64,000 nt of DNA. Origin: Druceiella hillmani (taxonomy: Eukaryota; Arthropoda; Insecta; Lepidoptera; Hepialidae). The notes below the pieces were generated by a model. It was not told where the DNA came from. It worked only from the letters and a program-made list of their open reading frames with translations, and did no database searches. The position numbers were made by a program, and so were the translations under genes. The stretch spans positions 4,021,001 through 4,085,000 of the forward strand of contig JAYKKI010000040.1 of the NCBI GenBank assembly GCA_039881145.1. The letters are read 5' to 3'. Shown here one piece after another: positions 35,436-48,212 of the stretch (the first letter of the stretch is position 1; every line of letters begins with the position of its first letter).

Positions 35436-36587
35436 GGTACGTATAGAAATATATATTTGGCGTATAGAATTATAACTCTTTGTAAATTAGAACTTAAAAC
35501 TAATCGGCAGGGAAAGTTTTATTCATTCAATGTGTCATAAACAGAAACAAAGAGGAAAAACTTTTCCAAACATCTATTTTACATGTTTTCCGCCAAACAA
35601 AAGGAAAGAAAAAAGTATATAATATTGGGGAAAAATTAAATGAAAGTTCCACGAAAAAGGTTCGTTTTTATTTTATATTTTCATAACTAGTTGCTGATCA
35701 ACAAAAAATAAATATTTTGAAGTTTTTAACGGAGAATCTCAGATTGTTTATTACCCCTACTAATTATTTTATACGAGCGCAGCATAGATACATTTTTTTT
35801 CATAAGTATTGTTAATTACATTACAAACGTAAAAAAAACTAGGCCTTTCACTATCGCGCTTATAGTATAGTAAAAATCGACTTTGGAATAAGTAAATAAT
35901 TGGTCTTAATTTTACAGTATCAGAATGTGCATAAATGGAAAAATACTTGTGACAACAACAAACACTTAAACACACTATAACACTTGATAGCTTATAAGTC
36001 ACTTAAACACACTGTTATCAGTTAAACATACTATAAACACTTAACAGCTTATAAGTTACCAAAAAATCTAATGGTAATATAGGTGCTGTGTGAATTCATG
36101 ATCCTTTGTCATGTTTATATTAATTTTTTTGAGATAACTAATGTATGTTTTTTTAATAATGACTAACCCCGCTTTACAAATACATTAATAAAAACATCAA
36201 ACTTTTTATATAAAAAAATTTCCACCTTATTGAACTGCATGCTTTGAAAAACTTTTAGAATCAACTTGATGCCCGTTCATCACAGTCCATTCTCAGAAAC
36301 TGACTTAGAAATTATGGTCGTACAGTTACCGTTAGTCAGAAGTAGATAAATTATAAATTTAATTAATCATTTTAGAGATAATTTTGGTACCAAAATGAAT
36401 GACCAAATAATTGTTTTTGTTACCAAATTTACTGAATAAAATACCAAACAAGGAAATAAGAGTATAATATTAATTTTTAAAGTAAAATATTAATTAAAAA
36501 ACATACGGGGTAAATATATACCACTTCCAATTCTGTATGGTATATAAGAAAATACTCTCAATTATTTTATGATGTACTTTTATTTAA
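35436..36587. other. Unassigned A+T-rich stretch
   Basis: A local repeat of cacttaaacacactat / agcttataagt lies near 35960-36055. No gene is recognised. Confidence 0.45.
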
Positions 36588-36835
36588 TATATTTGGCGTT
36601 AAATTTGTAGAAATTCATTATTCACAATTAAATGAAACTACATGATGTAGTATTATTTCTACTTTCTTTAATTTCTTTACCACGACCTAGGTTCCGTTGT
36701 ATTACAACATCTTTGCTAATAGCCCCCCTGAAGATGTTGTAATACAACGAAAGCTAGGTCGTGGTAAAGAAATTAAAGAAAGTAGAAATAATACTACATC
36801 ACGCAGTTTCATTTAATTGTGAATGATGTACGTTG
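36588..36835. mobile_element. MITE with long inverted repeats, copy 2 (more complete)
   Basis: The left arm from attcacaattaaatgaaact to gtattacaacatctt is mirrored by aagatgttgtaatacaacga to aattgtgaat. That gives ~90-bp arms with few mismatches around a short centre (tgctaatagccccc). It has no coding capacity and could fold into one long hairpin. The left outer flank tttggcgttaa is shared with copy 1, so the element extends beyond the arm on that side. Confidence 0.85.
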
Positions 36836-37015
36836 TTAAGCAACAGGATAATAGATCGAGCCAAATAATAGGTCAGATTTAAAAATAATTTTAAAAATTA
36901 AATTCTGCTAAAATATGTAAACGTTTTTCACCTTATCATATAAAACAATCGATGAAAATCGATAATCCCCCCCCCCTCCAGATCGTTACGTTACTTTAAA
37001 GTATCATTGTTACAA

Positions 37016-37223
37016 ACCAGCGATTAAGCAAATAATTCCTAAAAACGATTAAGTAATTTTATAATTCGTAACAAACAAACGATTAAGCAAATAATTCCTA
37101 AAAACAACGATTAAGTATTTTTATAATTCGTAACAAACCAACGATAAAGAAATTAATTTCTAAAATGCAACGATTAAGTATTTTTATAATTCGTAACAAA
37201 CCAACGATTAAGCAAATAATTCC
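37016..37223. repeat. About 62-bp tandem repeat, 3.4 copies
   Basis: aacgattaagcaaataattc, then aacgattaagtatttttata, then attcgtaacaaacc. It ends where islet G starts. Confidence 0.9.
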
Positions 37224-37224
37224 T

Positions 37225-37515
37225 CCCTGCGCACGTTCCAGTTAACACGCGCCAGACGACGTTTTTGCCCAATTTTCGGCGTCGCATTCCCCACGTTTCC
37301 GTCCAACCTACCCATTTCTTACTTTATATTCCAATACCTACAAGTAAGCTAGACTTAGCCTACGACCGTAGGCCTTTCTAGACCGTCCGGCGGGGCGTGA
37401 CAAATCGATATGGTCCTCCGGCGGCGCGTCTTGACCGCCGCTTTGTCTATTCATGAGGGCGCAGCGCTCCACCGCGGTCGGCGGTCGCCGGGATCCGGCT
37501 ACGAGACCTTAGCAA
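37225..37515. promoter_or_regulatory. CpG-rich islet G, two lobes
   Basis: G+C-rich lobes at 37225-37300 and 37380-37515 are separated by a less rich spacer. tctattcatgagg and gctttgtcta lie in the right lobe. No coding frame is supported. Confidence 0.35.
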
Positions 37516-39570
37516 TAGCGCTCTATGTGCGCTTTAAATTGGGTCCAAAATGGGAAAGCATTACTATTTGTATTGAAGACAGAACAGAATAGTCTAAAGG
37601 GCTGGGAGACATATTAGTTTTCATTTATTCACATTTATTAACATTTGCAACCTAAATAAAGTCAGGTATGAGTATGATATTGGTAACACCATAAAATTGG
37701 TAGGTACAATGTCAACAAAAAATGGCATACCATGAAATTGTCAAAATGGCCACTTGGTGACCAAAATGCAGTAGAATTTACTAATATACTTGACTGCTCC
37801 ATTCGTTTATACGTCTGTCCTTTTTCTATGTATTAGTCATTTTCTATACGTTCTTTTCGCATTGAAAATGTTATGCTATTTTAAACATTTCATATTTTCA
37901 CACGTTTTCCCTCTGGAGAGTACAGTAGAGGTTGCCCTAGAGTCTTATAAATACTGAAGATACTGTAGTTATTAAAATGTAAATATAAACGCATTATTAA
38001 ATTAAAAACAATGGTTAGAAATAGAATAATCTAGAAGAGTATTTTAAATGACACGTAAGTGATAGTAGCTAGCTACTAAAAAAACATATTAGGTAGTAAT
38101 TATTTAAACAGTAGTAGAGTTGAGTAATAATTTTGATTATTTCCTTTGCAAATTTTGACCAAGTCTCTAAGTATAAAATTTAATTAAATCCATCCAGTGG
38201 ATTTTGTGTGATGCTCACACAAACATGGCCTCATTATCATTTTATTATATGTATAAATATTCGACCACCATCTTGTATTTCCTCACATTTTAAATATATT
38301 TTTTACGATTGCAATTTTTTTACATTTACAATTGATTTTATGTTTATTTTTATGTCCAGTTGCATTTGCCACCTACAATTATAATATATTCATACGTATA
38401 TACATAAGTATATACATATATATTTATATTCCCATCTAGCTTGTTAATGGACTTAACGATTTTAACGCAATTTTTGCAACACAAAAATAAATTTCCTTTG
38501 CATTAAAGAATATTTCTCATTTTAAAATTCTGTAGCTAACTTATGTGTAGCATACTACAATTTTTGACAGTCTGAAAGCAAATGACCATTGTATTATAAG
38601 TTTTGGAAATTTAAAGAAATCTTAGGTGTTTTTAAATTTTCAATTTTATTTTGTTTTTAAATTTAAATGATTATATCTCTGTTACACGTGAATTTTTTCA
38701 TGAGGCATGGAATTGGAAAGCATAACTGCCTTGAATGGAAGATATACTAGATATATGAAGCTTTGAGTACCTGAAGGATACGTTTTCAATTCTTTTATTA
38801 AAACAAGTAATACTTCCATACATTAGCAATCGGTAGGGGATCTATGAATTTTCTATCACCGATCTATGAATTGTCTATCACCGCAAAACTTCGCGATATG
38901 AACCCTTGAAATCTTAAAATCTAAACCTACAAACATTTATTGGGTTCGAACCGGATAACTTCAGGCTCTTTGTTCCGATATACAGAAATTCGGTAAAGCA
39001 ATTTCGGACATCTGGCCAAGAAACGGAATATGATGTATCCAAAAGGGTATGCAAGCCACGCGCAGTTGTGGAAAGGAGATTTTTGGTATCGTTGTTATGG
39101 TTACTTCGTCCACAGTTAAATATTTGTTTGGAAAATTATCATTTTGATGGAAATGTTGTTTAGCGAGTTCCCACCAGATTAATTCTATCGTACGGGGCTC
39201 ACCAAGGGTAACATAGTAGAGATGTGATCTATTAACGCCAAACTTAAATTGATTATCGCAACGTGAAACTTTATTTAATTACACAATCATATCGCAACTA
39301 CGTAATGAAACTTATAAATTTTCCGTTTGGGTGATCAAAACTGTTTGATTAAATTATAATTCCTGTTGAAAAATATACCTGAATAATGGTTTAAAAGATA
39401 TGACTAGTCAAATTAGTCCAGATTACAACTGATGATATATAAATAGTATGTGGATATGTAACATTCATCCACATATGTTTCTGGTATCTCCAATTTGAAA
39501 CATTTTTAAAATTCAATATGGTGGATCTAACATTGTCGCCCGAAATTATTATTAAATCGTTTATCAGTTT
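37516..39570. other. Unassigned stretch
   Basis: Mostly A+T-rich. 38860-39200 has more balanced composition. On the minus strand about 50 stop-free codons include FLGQMSEIALPNFCISEQRA. I do not recognise them. A symmetric ggttcgaacc at 38943 is not backed by an A box. Confidence 0.4.
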
Positions 39571-39920
39571 TTAAAATATTTTAACATAAATAGTTTAATT
39601 TAAATATATTTGAAATATAATTTACAACAAACGTATAATAGCAAAATATTTTAAACATAAATAGTCTAATTTAAAGATATTTGGAATATAATTTACAATA
39701 AACGTATAATAGCAAAATATTTTAAGCATAAATAGTCTAATTTAAAGATATTTGGAATATAATTTACAACAAACGTATAATAGCAAAATATTTTAAGCAT
39801 AAATAGTCTAATTTAAAGATATTTGGAATATAATTTACAACAAAAGTATAATAGCAAAATATTTTAAGCATAAATAGCCTAATTTAAATATCTTTGGAAT
39901 ATAAGTTACAACAAAAGTAT
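39571..39920. repeat. 71-bp tandem repeat, about 5 copies
   Basis: gcaaaatattttaagcataa, then agtctaatttaaagatattt, then ggaatataatttacaa. Units are phased at 39641, 39712, 39783 and 39854 with exact 71-bp spacing. Confidence 0.95.
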
Positions 39921-40500
39921 AGATAATCTGCCCAGATCATTCGCGATTTTAACATACATTTTTTTTGAGAATTGTATGATGCGTAAATGATTCTCGACCT
40001 ATTAATAATAAAACTTTTCATTGTAAAACGTCGTATCGTGAAATGGATCAATTTATATGAATTCTCAGAATTTTTTCGTCCAAATTCATTTTATATTTTA
40101 TTCTCTTAAAATAACCTTATTTATAATATATTAAGATTATCATAATTGTACAAACAACAAAGTTTTCTACTTGTTCAATTTGTTTCTTTTTTAAGTTTGG
40201 CGCAAAAACAACTTATCCGATTGATATGAACTCATATATTTCATTATCATATAGTTAATAGATATAAAGTATATAATTAAAAGATAAATTAATAGTAAAC
40301 AACTCTTCAAACATTATTGAAGAGTTATTAAAATAAATAAAAATGACCGATGCTGCAACAGGTTTTAATAGCAATATATAGTTCTACTGAGACCATTTAC
40401 TGAACTTATACTTTTTCTTGTCGTAAATCAAGTTTTAATTCGATATGCTAAAGTTTAGTGAAGGAACACTGCCTAGTCTGTAAAAGAAATTGTTACTAAC

Positions 40501-41037
40501 GTGGTTGATTCAACCAATATGAAATATAATATCTCTATTGATATTAAGAATCCATATTATAATTACGCTGCACTTTATGATTTCATAGCAGTAGACGTTG
40601 AGAACATCTTTCATATTTTTGTGGTAAAATGTACTTTTGATTCAACCAATAGGAAATATAATACCTCTATTGTTATTAAGAATCCATATTATAATTACGC
40701 TGCAATTTATAATTTCATGGCAGTAGAAGTTGAGAACATCTTTCATATATTTGTAGTAAAATGTACTTTGGGTTCAACCAATATGAAATATAATATCTCT
40801 ATTGTAATTAAGAATCCATATTATAATTACGCTGCGCTTTATGATTTCATAGCAGTAGACGTTGAGAATATCTTTCATATTTTTGTGGTAAAATGTACTT
40901 TTGATTCAACCAATAGGAAATATAATACCTCTATTGTCATTAAGAATCCATATTATAATTACGCTGCAATTTATAATTTCATGGCAGTAGAAGTTGAGAA
41001 CATCTTTCATATATTTGTGGTAAAGTGTACTTTTTGA
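40501..41037 (+). repeat. 132-bp tandem repeat, 4 units as two 264-bp dimers, open in one frame
   Basis: Four 132-bp units run without a stop to TGA 41035. Each reads about 44 residues containing KNPYYNYAA and VENIFHIFVVKCT. Units 1 and 3 are one variant (NMKYNIS, LYDFIAVDV) and units 2 and 4 the other (NRKYNTS, IYNFMAVEV), so a 264-bp dimer was duplicated. Of seven bases I compared that separate the two variants, six change the amino acid. That is not the pattern of selected coding sequence. There is no ATG upstream of the first unit and a TAG lies at 40474. I read it as a satellite whose period happens to be divisible by three. A coding origin of the original monomer remains possible. Confidence 0.8.
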
Positions 41038-41454
41038 TGTAACGAAACGATGTATATGATTTTCAAGTTAACTAACTGAGACGGATCGTTTGATGTAAGT
41101 TTTTTATTAAATAATACTTTAGTTAATTTTCTAATTGAATTTAATGAACTTTTATTGTAAATTTAATATTTTTCTATAATCAAAGAATAGTTTTACGTAA
41201 CATAATTTTCGGGAGATTTCTCAGACGAAAAGGTGCAGACGTAAGCGCTTGTATTCCAGCGCTCATAATAAATACGTAATTAAACACCAATCCTATTCGT
41301 AAACATTCATCTTTTCCATAAGTGTCCGGAATAATTTTTCTCAAGTTTCAGAAATAATTTCGTAGTATGACAAACTCTTTGAAGTCTACCGATAGATTAT
41401 TCTGATATCGAAACTCATCGAACTATTCATGTACGTATTATACATATGTACGCA
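41038..41454. other. Unassigned A+T-rich stretch
   Basis: Nothing recognisable. Confidence 0.4.
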
Positions 41455-41655
41455 TAAACGGTTGCCGTCGGCCTTAAAGCGATTACGTCACAGCGTTGCG
41501 CACGGCGTGCGGGTAGGCAGCCGCTCGGCCGTCGCGCTCGCCTAATCAGATGAGCGCGCGCGACGGCACCGCGCGCGACCGCCTCGCGCGTCCGCCCGCT
41601 AATTGACTCGATTCCCCCGCGGGGGTAGGGCCGTCTACTACTCCCCTCTCCCCAC
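41455..41655. promoter_or_regulatory. CpG-rich islet H with two TAAT cores
   Basis: Contains ctaatcagatga (41542 on) and gctaattgactcg (41598 on) inside cgcgcg-rich sequence. Confidence 0.4.
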
Positions 41656-42754
41656 CCGGTACAGTCGAGCTCTCAATATGCAAGTGCGAAAAAAGACTTA
41701 TGTATGAGACATTTTTCGGAAATAAATGTGTATTCCAGCACAGACGTGAATTTTCTTTGCTCCATCACACGTTTATCGATCACATCGGGACCTACCTATT
41801 TCTATTAATCTTTCGGCAAAAATCCGTATACTGTTGGATCCAAATGTTACAAAAATAAAAATGGCACTGTTGTATAAAGGAAATGAAAAAATAAGCTACT
41901 TAATAGTTTTATATAAATCGTCAATCAGACAAATTAAAAAATCTCCTATTTAAAAAAAACAGGTTATTTTTCTTAAAAGTTTGTAACTGATATTTCTGCG
42001 GAACTCTTTGCATCAGCAAGATGAAACAATGTCCAGATTACGTCTGGTTGTATCCTCTACATATAGATGTAATATACTAACCCATGAAACTCACGCACGC
42101 AGGATCGTCGAAAAAACATTTAAATAAAAAAAACGAAAATGACAATAACAGAATGAACAATATCAATTAACAGCTTATTTTTAATTAATTTCGGCAATTA
42201 TCGTAAATTAAAATAAGCAGTCGGTATTGTTTTTTTTAATCGTTTTTAAAAAGTAATTGTATTTTTAATTCGATTTTCTTTGTTATATTTATTTCTGATT
42301 AACATTGTTTGATATATTAAAAACTTCATATATGTACATTTAAGAAAGATACTTTTTTATTTTGCAATATGGTTATCTAGGCTTTTAAATTCCTTTTTAA
42401 CTTGAACAACTAGAAACTTTAAAATCATGTTAGCAACATAAAATTAACAGTACCTATTCATTTAAAAAAATAAAAGATTAACTAATGTATCGATAAAAAG
42501 ATTTGGAAAAACAGCGGTAGAAGAAAATTTTAATTGTGAGTAAACTGAGATTTCTGATTTCGATCTAAATTATAAATAACATAACAGAAAATATATTTCG
42601 GTTTTTCTGAGATTTAAAGCCGCTCTGTTTCCACCTTCGTTCGACCACATACATATGTCACTAGGTTACAACAGCTGTGTTTTTTTTTCTAAAATTAAAT
42701 GTTCATGTAACCAATATGAACCATAAATATAAATCCACGTTGCATGATTCTGTT
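41656..42754. other. Unassigned A+T-rich stretch
   Basis: Nothing recognisable. Confidence 0.45.
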
Positions 42755-42890
42755 GTCAACTGTACCGCCACACTTGGACGCACATACGCGCGTACACTGG
42801 CCAGCGCACAAGACACGGAGCGGTCGCCTGCACACTCGGCTGCGGATGGCGCCTGCCTATCGATGCCTGTACTCGCTATGCGCATATAGG
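42755..42890. promoter_or_regulatory. Weaker G+C-rich islet I
   Basis: A short block rich in cgcacatacgcgcgtac-type sequence. Frames on both strands are open but featureless. Confidence 0.25.
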
Positions 42891-43469
42891 TATCACATTA
42901 AGGTAAACGTGCATTGAAAATATTTGTCTGGAGCAAGGTTTTGTTAATAAAATAGAATCATCGTTCAAACGAGCGTAGGTTTTGTTCGGAGCAAAGGATA
43001 CAAGACTCCAAAAAGACATCTTCATCATTAATATAATGGGCCAAATCTAAATAAAGTTTTTGATCATTTGAAATTATTTTTGAGAAAAACAACTAATTGT
43101 GCTAATAGCGTTTTGTAATATTTATTTATCTGTCCATACCTTCCTTCTCGTCAAGTCGGAATAGGCGACGATGTTATAATTTATATTGTACTTCATAGTT
43201 TATTTAGCACTTTGTTGTTTAATGGTGCGGTTTGTTTGTGAAAAATAAAATGTAGAGGAAATATAGTATGAATACTGATAATGTTATGAAGGCATCACCC
43301 ATTTTGGGGGATAATTATTATTGCCAACTGACAATTTCCAATTAATAAATAGCATAGTTTGCAATCACAACATTTCAAAGAAGCGATCTGGTGAAAATTG
43401 CTCCAAAAAAAAACTAATAAAAAGGAGGCAGTGTGAAAATCACACTAAAAAAGAGGAGACACACTCACG
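42891..43469. other. Unassigned stretch
   Basis: Nothing recognisable. Confidence 0.4.
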
Positions 43470-43493
43470 ATATATATATATATATATATATAT
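43470..43493. repeat. Short (AT)n tract
   Basis: About 24 bp of alternating TA. Confidence 0.95.
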
Positions 43494-44385
43494 TAAATCA
43501 AATATATTATATCGCAAACATAGCTGGACCATTTCGCATCAAGAAGTAGATATCTCCGAATTAGTATAAGAAAGAATAACACCTAGAATCTGAACTGTCA
43601 AATAACGTAACCATAGCAACGACATTAATGCGGAAATCATCTTTCTCCACTGCGAGCGACCGATTTGCTAGTAATTTTCTAGTGCACAAAAAAAAAGTTT
43701 CTTGCCTTTATATCCAGAAATACTTCTCTCCAATTATAACTAAAAGCAACAAGTGCCGTCTATGAACTACTACGAACAGCAATTGTCCACTTTTAATCTA
43801 ATTAGTAGTTTTTGTTAGATATAAGTTTAAAATTGTCTGTGACATAACTCAAAGGCGGAACGGATTTCTACATTGCAAAACTTATCCTTTTTTCTTTCGC
43901 TGAGCCAAAAAAAATCCATAATTTTTCAGATGCTCTAATCTGATTTTATAAACCTTTGAAAGTATACGTACGTACGTACATACGTATTTTCCTATGTACA
44001 TACATACATTTCCACATACTTCGAAGGTATTCGAACTTATTTACTAATATCATCTTTCAAAACACCCTTCCTCCCTTACTCTCATAGATTCCTTCCTGGA
44101 TACTAAAGCATAATTTTCATCATTCTCATGGAAGTACAATGGCTGATATTCATATATAAAATTAAATACATTTATCAGAACATTTTTATACGAGTTATAC
44201 ACATTTCTTTTACCCGATCAAAGTTAATAAAATGTGAACGTCTATCTGTTAGTATTTGCACACCTTTGAAGGGTTGCTTGCAAATACTTCATCGTTACTA
44301 CGTAGTATTATTACGCAGTAACATCCAGCCAATATCTTAATAATGGAGGTTTAGGTTAGCAGCACACTCAGATTTGGAGCTCCCA
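43494..44385. other. Unassigned; (ACGT)n run and a recurring 'gaactgtcaaa...catagcaac' block
   Basis: tacgtacgtacgtacatacg lies at 43964-43985. aactgtcaaataacgtaacc, then atagcaacgac at 43592-43622, resembles sequence at 48739-48770 (aactgtcaaaacataatatc, then atggcaacaac). It may be a small dispersed repeat. Confidence 0.4.
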
Positions 44386-44547
44386 TCTAGAATAATACGT
44401 ATACATTCGTCTAGATTATCGTTAACAGTTGTTAACGATACGTCTACATTCGTCCAGATTATCATTAACAACTGTCTAGATGGACAGTTGTCCATTCTAG
44501 ACAGTCGTTAATGATAATCTGGACGACTGTAGGCGTAATATTCTAGA
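44386..44547. repeat. Complex foldback with internally duplicated left arm
   Basis: tctagaataatacg at the left pairs with cgtaatattctaga at the right. Further in, cgtccagattatcattaac pairs with gttaatgataatctggacg around a ctagatgg centre. The left arm carries an extra copy of the tctagattatcgttaacagt segment. Non-autonomous, probably MITE-like. Confidence 0.8.
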
Positions 44548-46425
44548 TAGACTATAAATTCACAAAGAATGACCTCACTATAAAAACTTTAGATGCGACC
44601 AAAAAACTCAAATATTTTTCATTTCCTCTTAATGTTTGAACAGAATAAAGTTTAAATAATTTCCTTTTTTTAAATCTTGTTCGATATATAAATATAATAA
44701 ATTTGTAGAATTGGTACGTCTGTACACTGAAGATATTTGCAAAAAATTATTTAGGGGGACATAACAAAAGTACACAAAAATATCGTTTTTGGAATTTTTG
44801 CGTTTGTCAGTTCACGACTCATCTCTAAAGAGATCTTAGTGAGATTTTTACTGGTGAATTCTGTATAATCAATAGTTTTATCATGTATATAAGTTTTATC
44901 TAATCGCCATCTCCCTTGTCCCCAAAATCTTTAGAAAAAAGTACGGTAATTTCAAATTTCAATGTAAATTTCCCTTGCTTGAAAAAAAAAGTTTATTTTG
45001 TAATGATTATGTAAATGAAATTATGTATATTTTAAATTTCGGACTTATAATATTTTTTACAGGTCCAATTAAACGAAGCCACGAAAACAACCTAAATATC
45101 TAAGCGAGTAACACTAAAAAAAACGCTTCTTTCGGGAAAAACCGAGCACGTCCAACAATAATCATAGACATTTTTATATGGCTGAAATATTACGCATAAA
45201 GTCTATATACGATTGCTCTACACACTTTTTAATTTAACCTGGAACTGTCAAAATAATACTGGAAAACGTTGGCGAAAAGCAAAATCGATATCAAAATTAG
45301 GTCAGTCCCTAATACTACCTATCCCACTCGTGACTGACCTTTGGCGTCCGACACAATGCGCCAGGGAAAATAGATATATGATCTCGGTCCGTACTGCTGT
45401 GGCGCCTAGAGCCATTTCTAGCGAGACTACCTACTTACAGGTATGTATATACAGAGGTGGCAACACCTGGTCCTATGTCCACATGTGGATAAACGATCCC
45501 AGTTTGCTCTGGCCTCTGTCGGTAATTGCACGGGAGCCATATAAGTGGCAGAACAAAGTTTGAGATGTTGTTACGGAGGAATAGTTAATAGTCTGCAGGT
45601 TTTTCGGGATATACATTACAGCAAGTGTTCGAGAGTTACAATTAAAACGTTACCGATGTCTTCAACAGAAGAAAAAACTCATTTACTCTGGTTGTTCGTG
45701 TTATGTCAAGTTAGCTATATATGGGTATAATATAGGCTTTCTTTTATGTCTTTTCTTTCGAACGATTTTAAGGAGTTCGTGACTTAATCAGATCCCGAGT
45801 CGCTATCCTATTTTCAAATTTAAGCAAAAATTCCAAGAGAATTGATTTAATGTACTTAATACCCATCAAAGAAGGCAATTGGTGACCGCTTTGACATAGC
45901 CCAATTGTCGCATTACTAAAGGATATTCAAGTTAATTTATCGAAATAATAAATATGTTGGTAAAATTACACTAAAAATAAAAATATTGTTATTTATACAT
46001 CTTGCTTTCATACAGAAAATGTTATACATATTTTTTCTTTCATACAAAAAAAAGTCATTAAACGCCTCTTACATGCCAAAAAATATAAGTGATAATGGAA
46101 ATAAAGTCATGTTACGCACGCATAACGTAAATATAACTAGAATTATTTTATTTTGAAAAGTTTCGCGTTTCTGAGATCAACAGAAACGAAAATATATTTT
46201 TTTTGGTTAAAACATGTCTGCATAAGCGTTACGTATAAATTATTGGACTCAGTTAAATTAGACTTTCATTAAAATAATACTTGGGATTTAGTTTAAAATG
46301 TAGTCTACATTTATATCTATCGAATATGTTGTCCTTACTAGAGAACCGGATGGCAGGCTCCTTCGCCACGTGACTAAGCTTAGCTTAGCACCAAGAATAA
46401 GCTTAGCTTTGCCCCCCGAAGTTCA
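44548..46425. other. Unassigned; mixed-composition segment at 45200-45720
   Basis: 45200-45720 is less A+T-rich than its flanks and has several open frames, but none shows a family motif. cttacaggtatgta near 45436 looks like a splice site in either direction. It may be a retrotransposon body upstream of the fragment at 46430. Confidence 0.4.
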
Positions 46426-46429
46426 GGAT

Positions 46430-47290
46430 TGTTCTCGTCAAGGAGATCTTGTTTGTTCTCAGCAAAAATAGGCAGGTCCAACATCTATGTACGGGATCGG
46501 GTAACGAATTTAGGCAGGTCCTCGACTCTAACCGTAACCGCTTCACGCCACGTCTACAATGGACAGATCGCCATATTAGCTTTCCACATCATGACCCACT
46601 TAACCGGAACAGGGCGGGAATAGTATGACTCGAATGTCGAACTAATGTGTCTGGCAATATACCTTGGTGCACGACCTATGCTCTATCGATCGCATATTGG
46701 CGTCGTGGTGCATCTGGGTCCAGCAGGTTAAAACGACGTATTGAGATCACAGCGTGCGCCGACCAAACCTTTTATAATTTACCCAACTTATGCATTACCA
46801 TTTCTGGTGAACCTATCGCTTGCAGATCTCATTGTGACGGAACGTGCGACAAACTTCGAGTCAACGTGAGTTCGACGCAGAATTGTTACACTTGAAGTTG
46901 TCATAATTAAACCTCTTTGTATCCTGTAGTGTATTTAAACCTCTAGTTAAACCATATTTAACCCTTTGTACTCGCTTATTTAGGGCGCATTTTAGATCGT
47001 CTGTGCTCACTATTGCTAGTGAACACGGACAAGGTGGTCGTAGTCGACTTCTAAAATTGAGACTACTAAGCTATTTTCCAGAGTTGGGAAAATTTGACTC
47101 AAATCTGCTTATTGCACATCATAATTTCTTACGGGTACGGCATCTTCCGTACAAGTTTACACAGGTTTACATTTAGAAGTATCGCATCCTGTATTTGTGG
47201 TTACGAGACGACTTGGAGCATATTTTGTTTCACTGCGGTGAGCATGAGATACGCATTGAGTTTTATTGGAGATCATGCGTCAAAGCAGTA
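46430..47290 (+). pseudogene. R1-like non-LTR retrotransposon ORF2, 3' half, decayed
   Basis: Across several frameshifts the plus strand preserves, in order, KEILFVLSKNR, GRSNIYVRDRV, a KYLGL-like NLGR, DSNRNRFTPRL, then a region ending in SNVELMCLA where insect LINEs read 'LYxxVxxSVxLYGAPxW'. LKRRIEITAC and CITISGEPIA (RT thumb) follow. The end reads RTSLHRFTFRS, CICG and, one frame over, DDLEHILFHCGEHEIR, which is the CxCG...EH...C zinc knuckle that closes ORF2 in R1/TRAS-type elements. RT catalytic motifs would lie upstream and I could not find them. Stops and frame changes mean it is dead. Copies of agtatgactcga and aatgtgtctggcaatatacc recur at about 47430-47470, just past the end, so part of the element was re-duplicated. 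Confidence 0.75.
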
Positions 47291-47520
47291 GAATCACGCG
47301 GTTTTTTAGGACGTGGTTTCTTAAGTCTTTAAACGTAGTTTCTTTAGTTTTTATTGAAAATGGACCGAAGTTCCAGTCATATAAAGTATTCATATAAGTA
47401 GTCGAATCTTAAAATCTATTGGATAGTATGACTCGACTGTCAAACTAATGTGTCTGGCAATATACCTTGCCAGACATACGGGACACTATTAGGAGGCTTA
47501 CAAAGTAGACCCAACACAAA
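47291..47520. other. Duplicated piece of the upstream retrotransposon fragment
   Basis: 47425-47470 repeats 46622-46666 (tagtatgactcgactgtcaa, then taatgtgtctggcaatatac) in the same orientation with three or so changes. Confidence 0.6.
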
Positions 47521-47558
47521 GACCCAACTTCTTACCCTTTTTTATAAGAAGTTGGGTC
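47521..47558. repeat. Hairpin with perfect 14-bp arms
   Basis: gacccaacttctta pairs exactly with taagaagttgggtc around a 10-nt loop. The gacccaac string also occurs just upstream. Confidence 0.85.
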
Positions 47559-48061
47559 GTTGGCAACTCGGGCGGTGGTGGGTACGTTTTTAGTTTATCT
47601 ATGGGTTTGTCGACCATAACTAAAAAATACTTAGCTAATTGGAATAAAACGTTCACTGCGATAATGCTTAAAGTTTAAATTAAAATTAGAAAATCTTTGT
47701 TTCTACCAAATATTCCCCAATATACCCAAAATTCAATTTTGATTACTTACGCTAAGCACCGAACATGCAGAATAGATGATTAAAAATTAACGAGCCTAAA
47801 ATTCAAGTGAAAGTATAAATTAATTTCATCCTGCTATGGGTATAAACCTTATTTTAACTATTATGTAAGTAGAATCGGCCACACAAGTAACAAAGTTACG
47901 CGAACGGAACTGCGGTCAAAATATAGCATCAAATAACAATTTCCGTTACAAGTATCTAATTCAGGCAAAAAAAATTAATTAAAGAAGAAATCGAACTTTA
48001 AAATTTATTTATTACAGATTCCGTTTTATAATATATATAAGGCATATATGTCTATGTGTAT
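47559..48061. other. Unassigned stretch
   Basis: Nothing recognisable. Confidence 0.4.
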
Positions 48062-48212
48062 ACGTATGCACACGCGCACTCATGCACGCCCACACGCATA
48101 CAAGCACGCACGCCTGCACGCCCGCACACACTCATGCACGCACTCGCGCATACACACACGCACGCACATACGCACGCAGGCACCCATATACGCACGTACG
48201 CACACACACTAA
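48062..48212. repeat. Cryptically simple CA/CG-rich microsatellite
   Basis: About 150 bp of cacgcac, cgcacac and catacgcac words. The Thr/His-rich frame over it is an artefact. Confidence 0.9.

Noticed and set aside
38930..38960. tRNA-like B box ggttcgaacc
   Set aside because: No A box at tRNA spacing on either strand and no cloverleaf; the word is self-complementary and can arise by chance.
45213..45563. 116-codon plus frame
   Set aside because: Balanced composition but no recognisable motif on either strand; left as unassigned.
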